From NCBI GenBank assembly GCA_031835245.1, contig JAVKOQ010000036.1, positions 67,001 through 131,000 of the forward strand: 64,000 nt of DNA, in the 5' to 3' direction. The first letter of the stretch is position 1. Each line of letters opens with the position of its first letter. Position numbers and translations under genes: made by a program. The notes under the pieces are model-generated. The model was not told the DNA's origin. It worked only from the letters and a program-made list of their open reading frames with translations, and did no database searches. Of this stretch, positions 1-8,834 are shown one piece after another. This stretch comes from Balamuthia mandrillaris (lineage: Eukaryota > Discosea > Longamoebia > Balamuthiidae).

Positions 1-293
1 TCTCCGAGAACGGCGCGGAGCTCATCCTTCCCAACGGCGTCACCCTGGGCAACCGCTCCTTGGCGCTCTACTACCGCCAACGCCCCCGACCGGAGGAGAG
101 CCGGACCTCCGTGCTGATCAACAAGCTCATCAAGCAGTACCACGTGCTGGGCTACATCCCGCCCGCGGAGGAGAAGCGGGAGCTGCAGCGAACGGCGCGC
201 GCGAGGTACCATCGGGAGAAGCACACTTTGAACATGCAGGTGAGCGCGAACAAGCTGCCCAAGTACATGAGACACAACACCAGCATGTGTTAG
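1..293 (+). CDS. Rei1/ZNF622-like 60S ribosome maturation factor, C-terminal end (partial)
   Basis: The window opens inside this reading frame (codons in phase with position 3; stop TAG at 291-293). The visible residues read ELILPNGVTLGNRSLALYYR, followed by a basic helical stretch and a segment ending in LPKYMRH. This matches the C-terminal signature of the Rei1/ZNF622 family (L-PSG-x-x-GHRSL-x-RYYKQ, then a basic tail), cytosolic zinc-finger proteins that act late in 60S subunit maturation in recycling Arx1/Tif6. The zinc fingers would lie upstream of the window. The GHRS motif reads GNRS here. Family assignment is by motif memory and is fairly secure; orthology is inferred. Confidence 0.8.
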   Translation, partial: SENGAELILPNGVTLGNRSLALYYRQRPRPEESRTSVLINKLIKQYHVLGYIPPAEEKRELQRTARARYHREKHTLNMQVSANKLPKYMRHNTSMC

Positions 294-777
294 TAGTTTA
301 AGCGACACCAAGCCATTTGTTCATTTGCTTCTTTCTTTTTCCCCCTCTTTTCTTCTTTGCTTGGGTGTGTGAGTGAATTATCGATCAATGGAGGAAATTT
401 TATTGGCATAAATCAGAAATTTTTGGGGTTTCGGAGAATATCCTCGGGAAGATGCCTTGCGGGAGGAAATGAGCGGTGAACGGATGGCGGGATGATTGTC
501 TGGAGAACATGTGGCGGGTTTCCGCGGACACAAGGGCACTGGGACCAAAGGAATGAAAAAACTTCAAAAGTTTCCCGATGGCGAAAATCATCATCCCGAC
601 GCGCGAAAGAAATTCCATCTATCGATGATATAAAAAGCAATCATTTTTATGTTGTTGATGCATTTGTTTGCACACTGCTCCCTCTTCTTCTTCGTCTGCT
701 TCATCTTTTCGACGAGCGCACAAACTTGCGACAGCAAAGAAGCCACCTGCGAACTACCTGCACACCTCCCCGCAACC
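294..777. other. Intergenic region upstream of pirin
   Basis: No gene is supported here. It holds the 3' flank of the Rei1-like gene (T-rich) and the pirin promoter with a TATA-like box at 629-636. An open frame from 649 runs into pirin but probably begins upstream of the transcription start. Confidence 0.5.
629..636 (+). promoter_or_regulatory. TATA-like box of pirin
   Basis: TATAAAAA lies 149 bp before the ATG at 778. The ATG at 649 lies only 13 bp after the end of this box, so transcription from it would probably start beyond 649. This argues for 778 as the start codon. Inference from position and motif only. Confidence 0.45.
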
Positions 778-2159
778 ATGGAACCACAAACGTCTGCCAC
801 TGGCACCGAAGGGCAACAACAACAGCAACAAGACATCAAAGTGATTCGTGTGGTGCAAGCCATGGAAACCGAAGAAGGTGCCTCTTTCCCTCTCCCTTTT
901 GCGTCTCTCTTATTCCTTCCCTTTTTGTTGACACTTTTTCTTTATCCCATCCCCATGAAAGGTGCTGGAGCACGAGTGAAGCGAAGCATTGGCACGCCCA
1001 AACTGTCTGACTTGGATCCCTTTCTTATGCTCGACGAGTTCTTTGTGCAGCCGCCTGCTGGTTTTCCTGATCACCCTCGTACTTTTCTCTTCCCTTTTTC
1101 GTTCTCTTCTCTTCTCTGCCTCTTCTTCTTCTGCTTAGTTCTCCTTCTTCCTCTCCTTCTTGTTCTTCTTCTCCTTCTCCTTTTTGTTGTTGTTCTTCTT
1201 CTTGTTGTTGTTCTTCTTCCTCTTCTTCTCCTTCTTCTTCTTCCTTCTCCTTCACCTTGTTCTTTTTCTTCTCTTCACTCACCCTTTTCTATACTCTCTT
1301 CCCCACAACCAACTTAACAAACAAAACCACAGATAGAGGCTTTGAGACAGTGACCTACATGTTGGAGGGCAAGTTCAAGCACAAAGACAACAAAGGGCAC
1401 GCCGGCACTATCGGCCCGGGCGATCTCCAATGGATGACCGCCGGGCGAGGCATCATCCACTCCGAAATGCCAGCCACCGAGGGAGTGAACCACGGCCTGC
1501 AGCTGTGGATCAACCTGGCGGCCAAGCACAAGATGACCGAGCCACAGTATCAAGAGCTCTTGGCGGCCGATATTCCGATGGCGAGAGAGGAGGGAGTGTT
1601 GGTGCGCGTCATTGCCGGTGAATCTTGCGGTGTTAAAGCGGAAGGTTTGTTTTTTGTCAAAGAAGCTCTTCTTTGTTCTTGCTCCTCTTCTTCTTCGTGT
1701 TCTTCTTCTATCTTTATCATTTATAACATTCTCTTTGTTTTCAACTCCGAAGTGAGAACCAGAACACCCACGATGTATTTGGACGTGGAAATGGAGGAAG
1801 GAGCGACCTTTCAGCAACACATTCCATCCGAGTACAGAGGTTTCGTTTATGTTCTGAGCGGAGAAGGAAAGTTTGGAGCCGCTGAAACAAGTGGCTCCAG
1901 TGGAAAATGCTTGGTGTTAAGCGAGGGCAACAACCTCTCCATCCAAGCGGACAAGAAACTTCGGTTTGTCATTCTCGCTGGACAGGTTGGTTTCTTCTTT
2001 CTTCTTTCTTCTTTTTCTGATATCTTTTCACTAACATTCCCTTTTGTTTCGATAATGAAGCCGTTGAACGAACCAATCGCGAAATACGGTCCATTCGTGA
2101 TGAACACAAAGGAAGAGATCCAACAAGCCTTCATCGACTATCAAACCGGCCGATTCTAA
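778..2159 (+). CDS. PIR: Pirin (cupin-fold quercetinase / transcription cofactor family)
   Basis: Five exons: 778-877, 962-1078, 1333-1644, 1753-1985, 2061-2159, all with GT-AG borders and matching phase. The spliced product has the pirin hallmarks: GAGARVKRSIG, LDPFLMLDEF, GGFPDHPHRGFETV-type junction (read here as AGFPDHP then HRGFETV), GDLQWMTAGRGIIHSEMP, and the C-terminal PIAKYGPFVMNT. Metal-binding His and Glu residues of the N-terminal cupin are retained (HP-HRG, and GIIHSEMP). Pirins are non-haem iron cupins found in nucleus or cytosol, acting as transcription co-regulators or quercetin dioxygenases. An in-frame ATG at 649 would add a hydrophobic leader that resembles a signal peptide, but the TATA-like box position makes that less likely. 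Confidence 0.93.
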
Positions 2160-2235
2160 GCCCTTTCAGCATTTCTATCCCTTCAAGCTGTACAAATGAT
2201 AAATAATGAATTGAAAAGCTTTTTATGATATAGCT

Positions 2236-2310
2236 TTGGTCCTTATCTCTCTCTCGCTCCTCTCCCTCATCTCTCTCTCGCTCCTCTCCCTCATCTCTCA
2301 GCGATCCGCT
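2236..2310. repeat. Tandem 24-bp repeat, CT-rich
   Basis: The unit ATCTCTCTCTCGCTCCTCTC plus CCTC is present twice head to tail, with a third partial copy that decays into ATCTCTCAGCG. Confidence 0.7.
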
Positions 2311-2583
2311 CTTACCGTTCAGAAGAGCTCTCATCTCGCCCAGAAAAGGAGTCATCTTGTGGAGCACTCCTCCCAATCCTCTTTTGTGGGACCGGCCCGT
2401 GGTTAGAGTCCTGACGCTGCTGACACCAAAGGATCACGAGACACGAAGTTCCCAGCTCAGAAACACCAAACACTCTCACCTACATCACCATGTGACACAA
2501 TGCCCTTCCGAAGGGTAATATCAGACAGCATCATCCATGCTGCGCTCTTGTCATCCTATTGTCGGAGACACAGAGACTGCTTA

Positions 2584-2666
2584 CTCTTGGTTGGTGAGGT
2601 CGGGGTCCGCAAAGAGACCCACTTGCAGCGGTTCTTGTCGTCGTCGTTGTTGTTGTCCGGCGTTAC
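2584..2666 (-). repeat. Inverted copy of exon sequence from the downstream gene
   Basis: This stretch is the reverse complement of 2920-2998, inside the coding region of the secreted protein starting at 2858. The match spans about 80 nt with one 3-nt indel and few substitutions. If both arms are on one transcript they could pair into a long hairpin with a loop of about 250 nt. Confidence 0.85.
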
Positions 2667-2857
2667 ATGCAAGCGTTCTTCTTCCATAAAAGTCTACCAA
2701 TGGGTTATGTTTTCCTGTAACACCCGAAAAAAACAGCTAAATGATGTTCCTTTATTACAATAATATCTATGCTGTAATGCTTTCATTTTCTATTGCTCTC
2801 TTCTCCCTTTCCACACAAAAAAGTTCGGCCACCACTCACAACAAAGTAACGAAAGCC

Positions 2858-3796
2858 ATGGCACGCACTGCTAACCTCTTGCTGGCTTTTCTCCTCTTTT
2901 GCACGGCCTTGTGGGCGTGTAACGCTGGACAACAACAACGACGACAAGAACCGCTGCAAGTGGGTCTCTTTGCGGACCCCGACCTCACCAACCAAGAGGT
3001 GGAGCCACACATTGACGGCGGCGAGGACAGAGGAAGCGGCTCCATGTTGGCCCTCCTCCTGGAGGAGCTGGGCCACAACGTGACCACCATCGAGGACATA
3101 GGGTCGCCCGCCAAAGTTTGGACCAACGTCCTGTCCTCCGTCTCCGTCTTTGTCTTCCCAGAGATCGATCCAAGGGTCGCCCTCAGGAGAGACCACGTCC
3201 CCTTCTTTCCTGTGGGGCTGAAGAACGGCCTCGACTCCTTTGTCAACCAGGGAGGAGTGGTGGTCTGGGCCTCGGCCATGGAGCTGTTCAACCACACCTG
3301 GCAGACCTCGTGGCAAGCACCAACTTTACACGTCCTCGGGGCGAACGACTTCAACAAGACAGAGGAGGCCGTGGGCACCCCTTTCGAGGACGGACCTAAG
3401 TTCGTGGAGAGTTTGAGCGACGTCCAAGCGCCGGCCAATTGGGAGGGAGAGGGCGTGGTCTGCTACTACGCCTTCGGCCCGGAAGGAACCTGTGCCATCC
3501 TCTCCATCGCCCAAGGGGAGGGCTACTACGTCTACCTGGCTTGGGACTATAACTCCTTCGCAAAAGCGGAGGCGGATGGAGCGATCGATTTCCGTGACCT
3601 CAGGAGCAAGCGCAGCCTCATCACGCCCAGCTGGGAGAAGGTCTTTGGCATCGCTGTGGAGGGATTCGTACCTACGGAGGAGGAGGAGAGCTCCACTGCA
3701 GAGGATGGAGAGAGCTCGGATAGTTCGCAAGAAGGGTCCAACTCGGCGAGTTCCGACGGGTCGGGAGCTGCCCAACTGAGAGGCTTCTTCTTCTAA
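2858..3796 (+). CDS. Secreted protein of unknown function, intronless
   Basis: A single open frame of 312 residues from ATG 2858. It begins with a clear signal peptide (MARTANLLLAFLLFCTALWA, then CNAG), followed by a globular region of about 240 residues with balanced composition and the segment VFVFPEIDP, and ends in an acidic, serine-rich tail. An in-frame ATG at 2741 exists, but the one at 2858 sits directly before the signal sequence. The fold around VFVFPEID and GVVVWASAMELF recalls ThuA/glutamine-amidotransferase-like Rossmann folds, but I do not recognise the family and assign no function. Codons 21-47 or so are duplicated in reverse 260 bp upstream. An AATAAA polyadenylation signal follows at about 3831. 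Confidence 0.8.
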   Translation: MARTANLLLAFLLFCTALWACNAGQQQRRQEPLQVGLFADPDLTNQEVEPHIDGGEDRGSGSMLALLLEELGHNVTTIEDIGSPAKVWTNVLSSVSVFVFPEIDPRVALRRDHVPFFPVGLKNGLDSFVNQGGVVVWASAMELFNHTWQTSWQAPTLHVLGANDFNKTEEAVGTPFEDGPKFVESLSDVQAPANWEGEGVVCYYAFGPEGTCAILSIAQGEGYYVYLAWDYNSFAKAEADGAIDFRDLRSKRSLITPSWEKVFGIAVEGFVPTEEEESSTAEDGESSDSSQEGSNSASSDGSGAAQLRGFFF

Positions 3797-4186
3797 CTAT
3801 AATTGAGCAAGCACCAAGTAAGGTCTCAGCAAATAAACCTTTCGCTTTCATCGACAACATGAATATGAATGTACTTGATGTTGCCCCTATGCTCCATTCG
3901 CATAACAGGCCGCTTGCCAGAGACCTCGTAACGACCTTGGAGGGCCAATGCAATGCAATGCCTTTCCCTTCTCTTCCTTTCTTTTGTTCTGGGTTTTTTC
4001 TGTCGACAATTATTTGGTAAAACTCCGATAGCTGAGGGTTTGCGGCTTATGTCGACAATAATTCATAGAGTGCATCCCCCCATCCTTCCTTTTTCTTTCC
4101 TCCTTTCGGTCTAGTTTTTTTTTCCACTACTACTGCCCTGTTGCACACGCCGGAGAGGATCACGGAGGAACAGGTCCCGTTGCAGC
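3797..4186. other. RPL3 promoter region
   Basis: No gene is seen. It contains two GTCGAC palindromes (4002-4007, 4051-4056), each followed by AATTA/AATAA, and a T-rich, pyrimidine tract before the start codon. Confidence 0.5.
4001..4057. promoter_or_regulatory. Paired TGTCGACA-type palindromes upstream of RPL3
   Basis: CTGTCGACAATTA at 4001 and ATGTCGACAATAA at 4050 lie 185 and 136 bp before the RPL3 start. The same core recurs upstream of several other genes in the window. Confidence 0.5.
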
Positions 4187-5538
4187 ATGTCTCACAGAAA
4201 GTATTCCGGTGCGTTCAATCCCTTTTGTTGTTGTATTCCTTTCTTCTGAGTGGTGGCTCACTGTCTTTGTTGTTTAGCCCCTAGGCACGGATCTTTGGCC
4301 TTCTTGCCCCGTAAGAGGGCCAGACGGCACCGAGGTAAGGTCAAGACCTTCCCCAAGGATGACCCCAGCGCCAAGCCCCACCTTACTGCCTTCATGGGCT
4401 ACAAGGCTGGTATGACTCACATCGTGCGTGACTTGGACAAGCCTGGATCCAGTACGATCACCCCCCCCTATTTTCTCCCTCTTCAAGAGAAGAGACATGT
4501 CGGATTTAATTCCTTACACTTTGTTTTCGCTGTACAGAGATGCACAAGAGGGAAATCGTTGAAGCCGTCACCATCTTGGAGTGCCCCCCCATGGTTGTTG
4601 TCGGTCTTGTTGGTTACGTTGAGACTCCCCACGGTCTCCGTACCCTCACCACCGTCTGGGCTCAACATTTGTCTGACGAGTGCTTGCGCCGATTCTACAA
4701 GAACTGGTACAAGTCCAAGAAGAAGGCCTTCACCAAGTACCAGAAGAAGGTCGTAGCCGACAAGGAGAAATACTTCGACAGAGAACTGGAGAGGATCAAG
4801 AAATACTGTACCGTCGTCCGCGTGATCGCCCACACCCAGATCCGCAAGCTCCAACTCAGACAAAAGAAGGCCCACATCATGGAGATCCAAGTGAACGGTG
4901 GCTCGATTGCCGACAAGGTGGACTTCGCTGTCGGTCTCTTCGAGAAGCAGGTGCCCGTTGATGCCGTCTTTGACCCCAACGAGCTCGTTGACACCATCGG
5001 TGTGACCAAGGGTAAGGGTTACGAGGGTGTGATCACCAGGTGGGGTGTCACCCGCTTGCCCCGCAAGACCCACAGAGGTCTCAGGAAGGTTGCCTGTATC
5101 GGCGCTTGGCATCCGGCTAACATCCAGTACTCTGTACCCCGTGCCGGTCAGAACGGTTACCATCACCGAACTGAGATCAACAAGAAGATCTACCGCATCG
5201 GCAAGGGCGTCCGCCAAGAGGGAGGCAAGATCGTCAACAACAACGCCACCACTGACTTCGATCTTACCGAGAAGAGCATCACCCCCATGGGTGGCTTCCC
5301 TCACTATGGTGTGGTGAACGAGGACTACCTCATGATCAAGGGCTGCGTCTTGGGTCCCAAGAAGAGGGTCATCACTCTTCGCAAGGCCCTCAGGCCTCCC
5401 GCCAAGCGCTGGGCTCTCGAGAAGATCGACCTCAAGTTCATCGATACCTCCTCCAAGTTTGGTCATGGCCGTTTCCAGACCCCCGCCGAGAAGGACAAGT
5501 TCATGGGTCCTCTCAAGAAGTCTCTCGTCTCCGCTTAA
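4187..5538 (+). CDS. RPL3: 60S ribosomal protein L3 (uL3)
   Basis: Three exons: 4187-4208, 4278-4451, 4538-5538. The spliced product begins [20 protein letters not shown] and follows eukaryotic uL3 end to end, including [77 protein letters not shown] and [19 protein letters not shown]. Length (398 residues) is usual. uL3 is a core protein near the peptidyl-transferase centre; the His in GQNGYHH is the residue methylated in other eukaryotes. Codon choice is biased to C/G-ending codons, as expected for high expression. A 58-nt antisense copy of part of exon 3 (4564-4620) lies at 61161-61218. Confidence 0.98.
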
Positions 5539-5696
5539 ATTATGTTATCTGTTGTTGGGGGCTTTGTGTTTCTTCCTCGTTTGTTTTTGCTTCTTTTCCT
5601 CTCCGCCCAAAAGCACTTGGTGTGCAGCAAAACAAAATAAAACGAAGGTTCGTGCCAAGAAACGGTTTGAGTTTTTTTTCTTTTTGTTTGTCAGCA

Positions 5697-6332
5697 TTAA
5701 AAGCGTCGGCCTGATGCACAAAACTGCTTGATCCTTGGGGCTTGCTTCATTGAGCAGTGGAAGAACTCCAAAAGTGGGAAGCTGGCTATGGCCAACGGGA
5801 TCTCTCGTTCCACCGACTCTAACAGAGCGAACAAAGCAATGTCCGCGAAGGTGAGCTAAGAAACCTGGTTAGCGAAATCTTTTGTGCTCCCCTAATTGGA
5901 CTTGTACCTTGTTGCCAACGAGAAACATGGTATCGTTCTTTGCCATCAGCTTGCTCATGTGTGTAAACTCAGGTATGAGGCAGTCCTGCAAAAACTGACT
6001 CTTCATTGCTTCTGCTCGGAAGTCTGATACATCCTATTTTTTTTTCACAATGTCAATCGTGTATTACAAAGGGCCGAAGCTGCAGCAGGAAACCAAACCT
6101 GGGTTATAAACTCGGCTTTCCACAAAGCTTGTTGCACCTCCTCACATTGTTCCATCCACATGTCGCACAGCGCAGCCTCACGGGCATCGCTCCCATAGAG
6201 ATCGGCCTTGCGTGCAAGGTGACGCATGATAGCACACGAATGAACGAGTCTCAGGTCTCCATCTTCCAACAATGGCAGCTTCCCAAATTCTACCTCTCCG
6301 CTCATTCTACCGAATTCTTTATCAAGCAGAAC

Positions 6333-6381
<49 letters not shown>

Positions 6382-6569
6382 AATGATGAGAACGTGACCG
6401 CAACAAAGAAAAAGAAGAACATCCGGAAGAGAGAACAGGGTTTTCATTAACCTCGACCGGTCACTATCACCTCTTGATAGTTCAACCCAGCAATGGCCAT
6501 CAGCAACCTAACCTTGTCGCAGCTGCCTCTCGCCCCAAAGTAAGTCAATCGAAGTTTGTTCTTCTCCAT
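5697..6569 (-). CDS. Glutathione S-transferase, sigma-like
   Basis: Four exons in transcript order: 6569-6452, 6316-6099, 6033-5908, 5855-5697; phases match and the product has 206 residues. The N-terminal thioredoxin-like domain shows LTYFGARGSCDKVRLLMAIA and EFGKLPLLEDGDLRLVHSCA, the usual (F/L)G-x-(L/V)P and D/E-S-x-AI glutathione-site pattern, with the catalytic Tyr position in LTYF. The helical C-terminal domain has FLVGNKLTFADIALF, the conserved GST N-capping motif. It conjugates glutathione to electrophiles or acts as an isomerase in the cytosol. Intron 1 contains a (CT)n run on the sense strand. The 3' end faces RPL3, 158 bp away. Confidence 0.93.
6335..6380. repeat. (GA)n microsatellite in GST intron 1
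   Basis: A pure dinucleotide run; on the sense (minus) strand it is CT, extending the polypyrimidine tract of the 3' splice site. Confidence 0.9.
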
Positions 6570-6828
6570 CTCTGCCCTCCTTTCTTTCTTCCGCCCCTTT
6601 GTGTGTGTGTGTTATCGCTACGCTTTCTTCTCTTTTTTTTTGTTTTTTCAACAAAAACAAAACAAAACAAAACAAAAACACTGTTGCTACATTTTTAGAT
6701 GACAGACTGTCGCTTCTCCCTGCACGTATGTTTTGGCGCGGTTTGTCCCAACCCATTCCGTATTTCATGTCGACATTCTCCTTCCCGCCATTTTTTTTTT
6801 TCCAAACGAAGTAGCAGAACAAGAGACG

Positions 6829-6880
<52 letters not shown>

Positions 6881-7217
6881 GAGAGAGAGGGGGAGAGAGA
6901 GAGACAGAGAGAGAGACAGAGAGAGAGAGAAGGAGAGAGAAGAAAGAACAATAAAATGCGTATCAACAGAGTGCAAAGAAGAGAGAGAAGAGAAAAAGAG
7001 TAGAGAGGAAAAGAGTAGGGAGGGAGAGCAGAGGAAAACTACTTGCAGGTTTGTGATAATTCCAACACTACAAAACCACCTTGCGGTGTTCAGGTCGGAG
7101 CGGTTGTCTTGCGGTGTGGTCCAACTCTGAAGGGAAGAAATGTCAGTCGGGGGTGACCACTCTTTGGCACCGCCCCGAGCCACAGCCTCAACTCCCACCA
7201 AAAATAAAAATACATTT
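6570..7217. other. Intergenic region between GST and the E1-like gene
   Basis: No gene is supported. It holds the GST promoter side, a GTCGAC palindrome at 6769-6774 (200 bp upstream of the GST start), a long GA-rich microsatellite (6831-6943) and the 3' flank of the E1-like gene. The open frames here are low complexity. Confidence 0.5.
6831..6943. repeat. GA-rich microsatellite
   Basis: Mostly (GA)n with GGGGA and GACA interruptions. Confidence 0.9.
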
Positions 7218-8582
7218 TCAAGAAGAAGAAGAAGAACATGCTCTACAAACTACGCAGTGGCTATCCGAGGTGCCATCCGCACCGTCCTGAGCCGAGTTGT
7301 TGGCCACGAAAAAGTTGAGCGTGAAGGAGTTGAAGTTGGGGAACTGCCCGCTCTCCGAGACGAGCGCCTGCGCCCAGGCGTTCACCATCATCAGGGCCGC
7401 TCCCGTGCAGACACACACCCAGCTGCCGATGTGTCTCGTGGGGAAGCTCTCGTCCTTGGGGATGAAGGAGAGGCTGTCGTGGAGGAGGACCTTGTCCGGG
7501 TGCAGCTGCTCGATGACCTTGCTGTGAAGCCGCTTGGCAAACTCTGGATAGTCTTCAACAGACAAAACGAACTCGTTCTCCTTCTCTTCTTCTTTCTTTG
7601 TACCGTCCGAAGAAGAAGACGGCGAGGAAGAAGAGAGGACTTCGGAGAGGGCCTCACGTATCAGCGCTTCAGCGATAGGACCGCTCATACGCAAATGCTC
7701 CGCTTGGAAACGGATCAACTGCTCCACCGAACGAAAACCTTGCGCTTGTTCTACATCTTCTTGCATTTGCCCTTCCTTTCTTCCTCCTCCTCCTTCTTCT
7801 TCCTCTCGTTGTTGTTGATGTTGATGTTGAAGCCAGTCAAGGATGTCCTTGCTGGAGTTGCGGTTGAAGAGGAAGCTCTCTCTGGTCTCATTCAAGCAGG
7901 CCCAGCAGGCTTGACCGTTGCCCCCTCCAAAGTAATTGACGAGGATGGTGTTGGCATAGGAGGAGCCCAGCACGTAGGGCAGCGCCAACCTCTTGCACAC
8001 CGCGTTCACCGCATAGTCAAACACCGCCCCATAGTCGATGCAATTGAAGACGGCCGTAAAGGGTCTCTCTTCTTCTCCTCCCCTCTCGCCTTCCTCTTCT
8101 TCTCCTGGCTTGGCTTCCGTGGAGTTGGACCGACCGCGTAGGAAAAGCCCAACGACATGCTGCCAGTCGTGAACAGCATCGACGTGGCTGGTCTCGAGGG
8201 CGCTTCGAAGGTTGTGCACGGCCAAGAGGTTGTCCCGGGCCGCCTCCACCTTTCTCCTGCCCACGTCGTTGGGGGTGAAGAGGATCTGGCGGTTGAGGTT
8301 GGAGGCGTCCACCGTGTCGCAGTCCAGGAGGTGCACCCGCTCCACGCCCAGCCGGCACAGCGCCATGGCCACGCTGCTGCCCAAGCCGCCGGTGCCGAGG
8401 ACGAGCACCCTCTGCCCTTCGATCTTGGCCTGGTCCCAGTCCACCATCACGCGCTGGCGGTCAAAGACGTCGCCGGGCACTTCCGGCGGAGGGGCCTCGC
8501 CCAGGTCCTTTCGAACGGTTCTTGTGGTGGTGGTGGTGGTGGTCACGTCGGGCAAAACTTTGGCTGGTGGTGTCCTCTCCAT
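7218..8582 (-). CDS. E1/ThiF-like adenylyltransferase (ubiquitin-like activating enzyme family), intronless
   Basis: One frame of 454 residues from ATG 8582. The ATP-binding Rossmann motif VLVLGTGGLGSSVA (about residues 59-71) is followed by HLLDCDTVDASNLNRQILF and a GRRKVEAA helix, the order seen in ThiF, MoeB, UBA3 and UBA5. A zinc site is likely: CWAC in the middle and CVVC near the C-terminus. Two acidic or glutamine-rich insertions are family-atypical loops. The short low-complexity end (serines after CVVCRAC) could hide a further 3' exon. Such proteins adenylate the C-terminal glycine of a ubiquitin-like or sulfur-carrier protein; I cannot tell which substrate, and no catalytic cysteine is certain. 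Confidence 0.85.
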   Translation of the reverse strand: MERTPPAKVLPDVTTTTTTTRTVRKDLGEAPPPEVPGDVFDRQRVMVDWDQAKIEGQRVLVLGTGGLGSSVAMALCRLGVERVHLLDCDTVDASNLNRQILFTPNDVGRRKVEAARDNLLAVHNLRSALETSHVDAVHDWQHVVGLFLRGRSNSTEAKPGEEEEGERGGEEERPFTAVFNCIDYGAVFDYAVNAVCKRLALPYVLGSSYANTILVNYFGGGNGQACWACLNETRESFLFNRNSSKDILDWLQHQHQQQREEEEGGGGRKEGQMQEDVEQAQGFRSVEQLIRFQAEHLRMSGPIAEALIREALSEVLSSSSPSSSSDGTKKEEEKENEFVLSVEDYPEFAKRLHSKVIEQLHPDKVLLHDSLSFIPKDESFPTRHIGSWVCVCTGAALMMVNAWAQALVSESGQFPNFNSFTLNFFVANNSAQDGADGTSDSHCVVCRACSSSSS

Positions 8583-8834
8583 CTTTCGTCTTGTTTCTCT
8601 CTCTTTACAAATTAAAAGTTTATAAGCAAATAAAAGAAATAAAAGAAAAAAGAAAAAGAAATAAAAAAAAAAGAAATAAAAGAAAGCTTTGTACAAAAGT
8701 GGGAAATGTATCTATATTAATGGTGGTGTTGCACATAGAGAGAGAGAGAGAGAGAGAAAAAAGTTCATCTTGCTTTCCTTGGTTCGATGGTCGTGGATCC
8801 TCTTCTTCTCCTTCTTTCGCTTGCTCTCTCCGTT

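Larger units (their letters stand above)
2160..2857. other. Intergenic region between pirin and the secreted-protein gene
   Basis: No gene is supported. It holds a short tandem repeat (about 2236-2310) and, at 2584-2666, an inverted copy of the start of the downstream coding sequence. The overlapping open frames here are explained by that copy. Confidence 0.5.

Noticed and set aside
6508-7201. Open frames on both strands between GST and the E1-like gene
   Set aside because: They are translations of GA/CT microsatellites and lack any non-repetitive protein segment.
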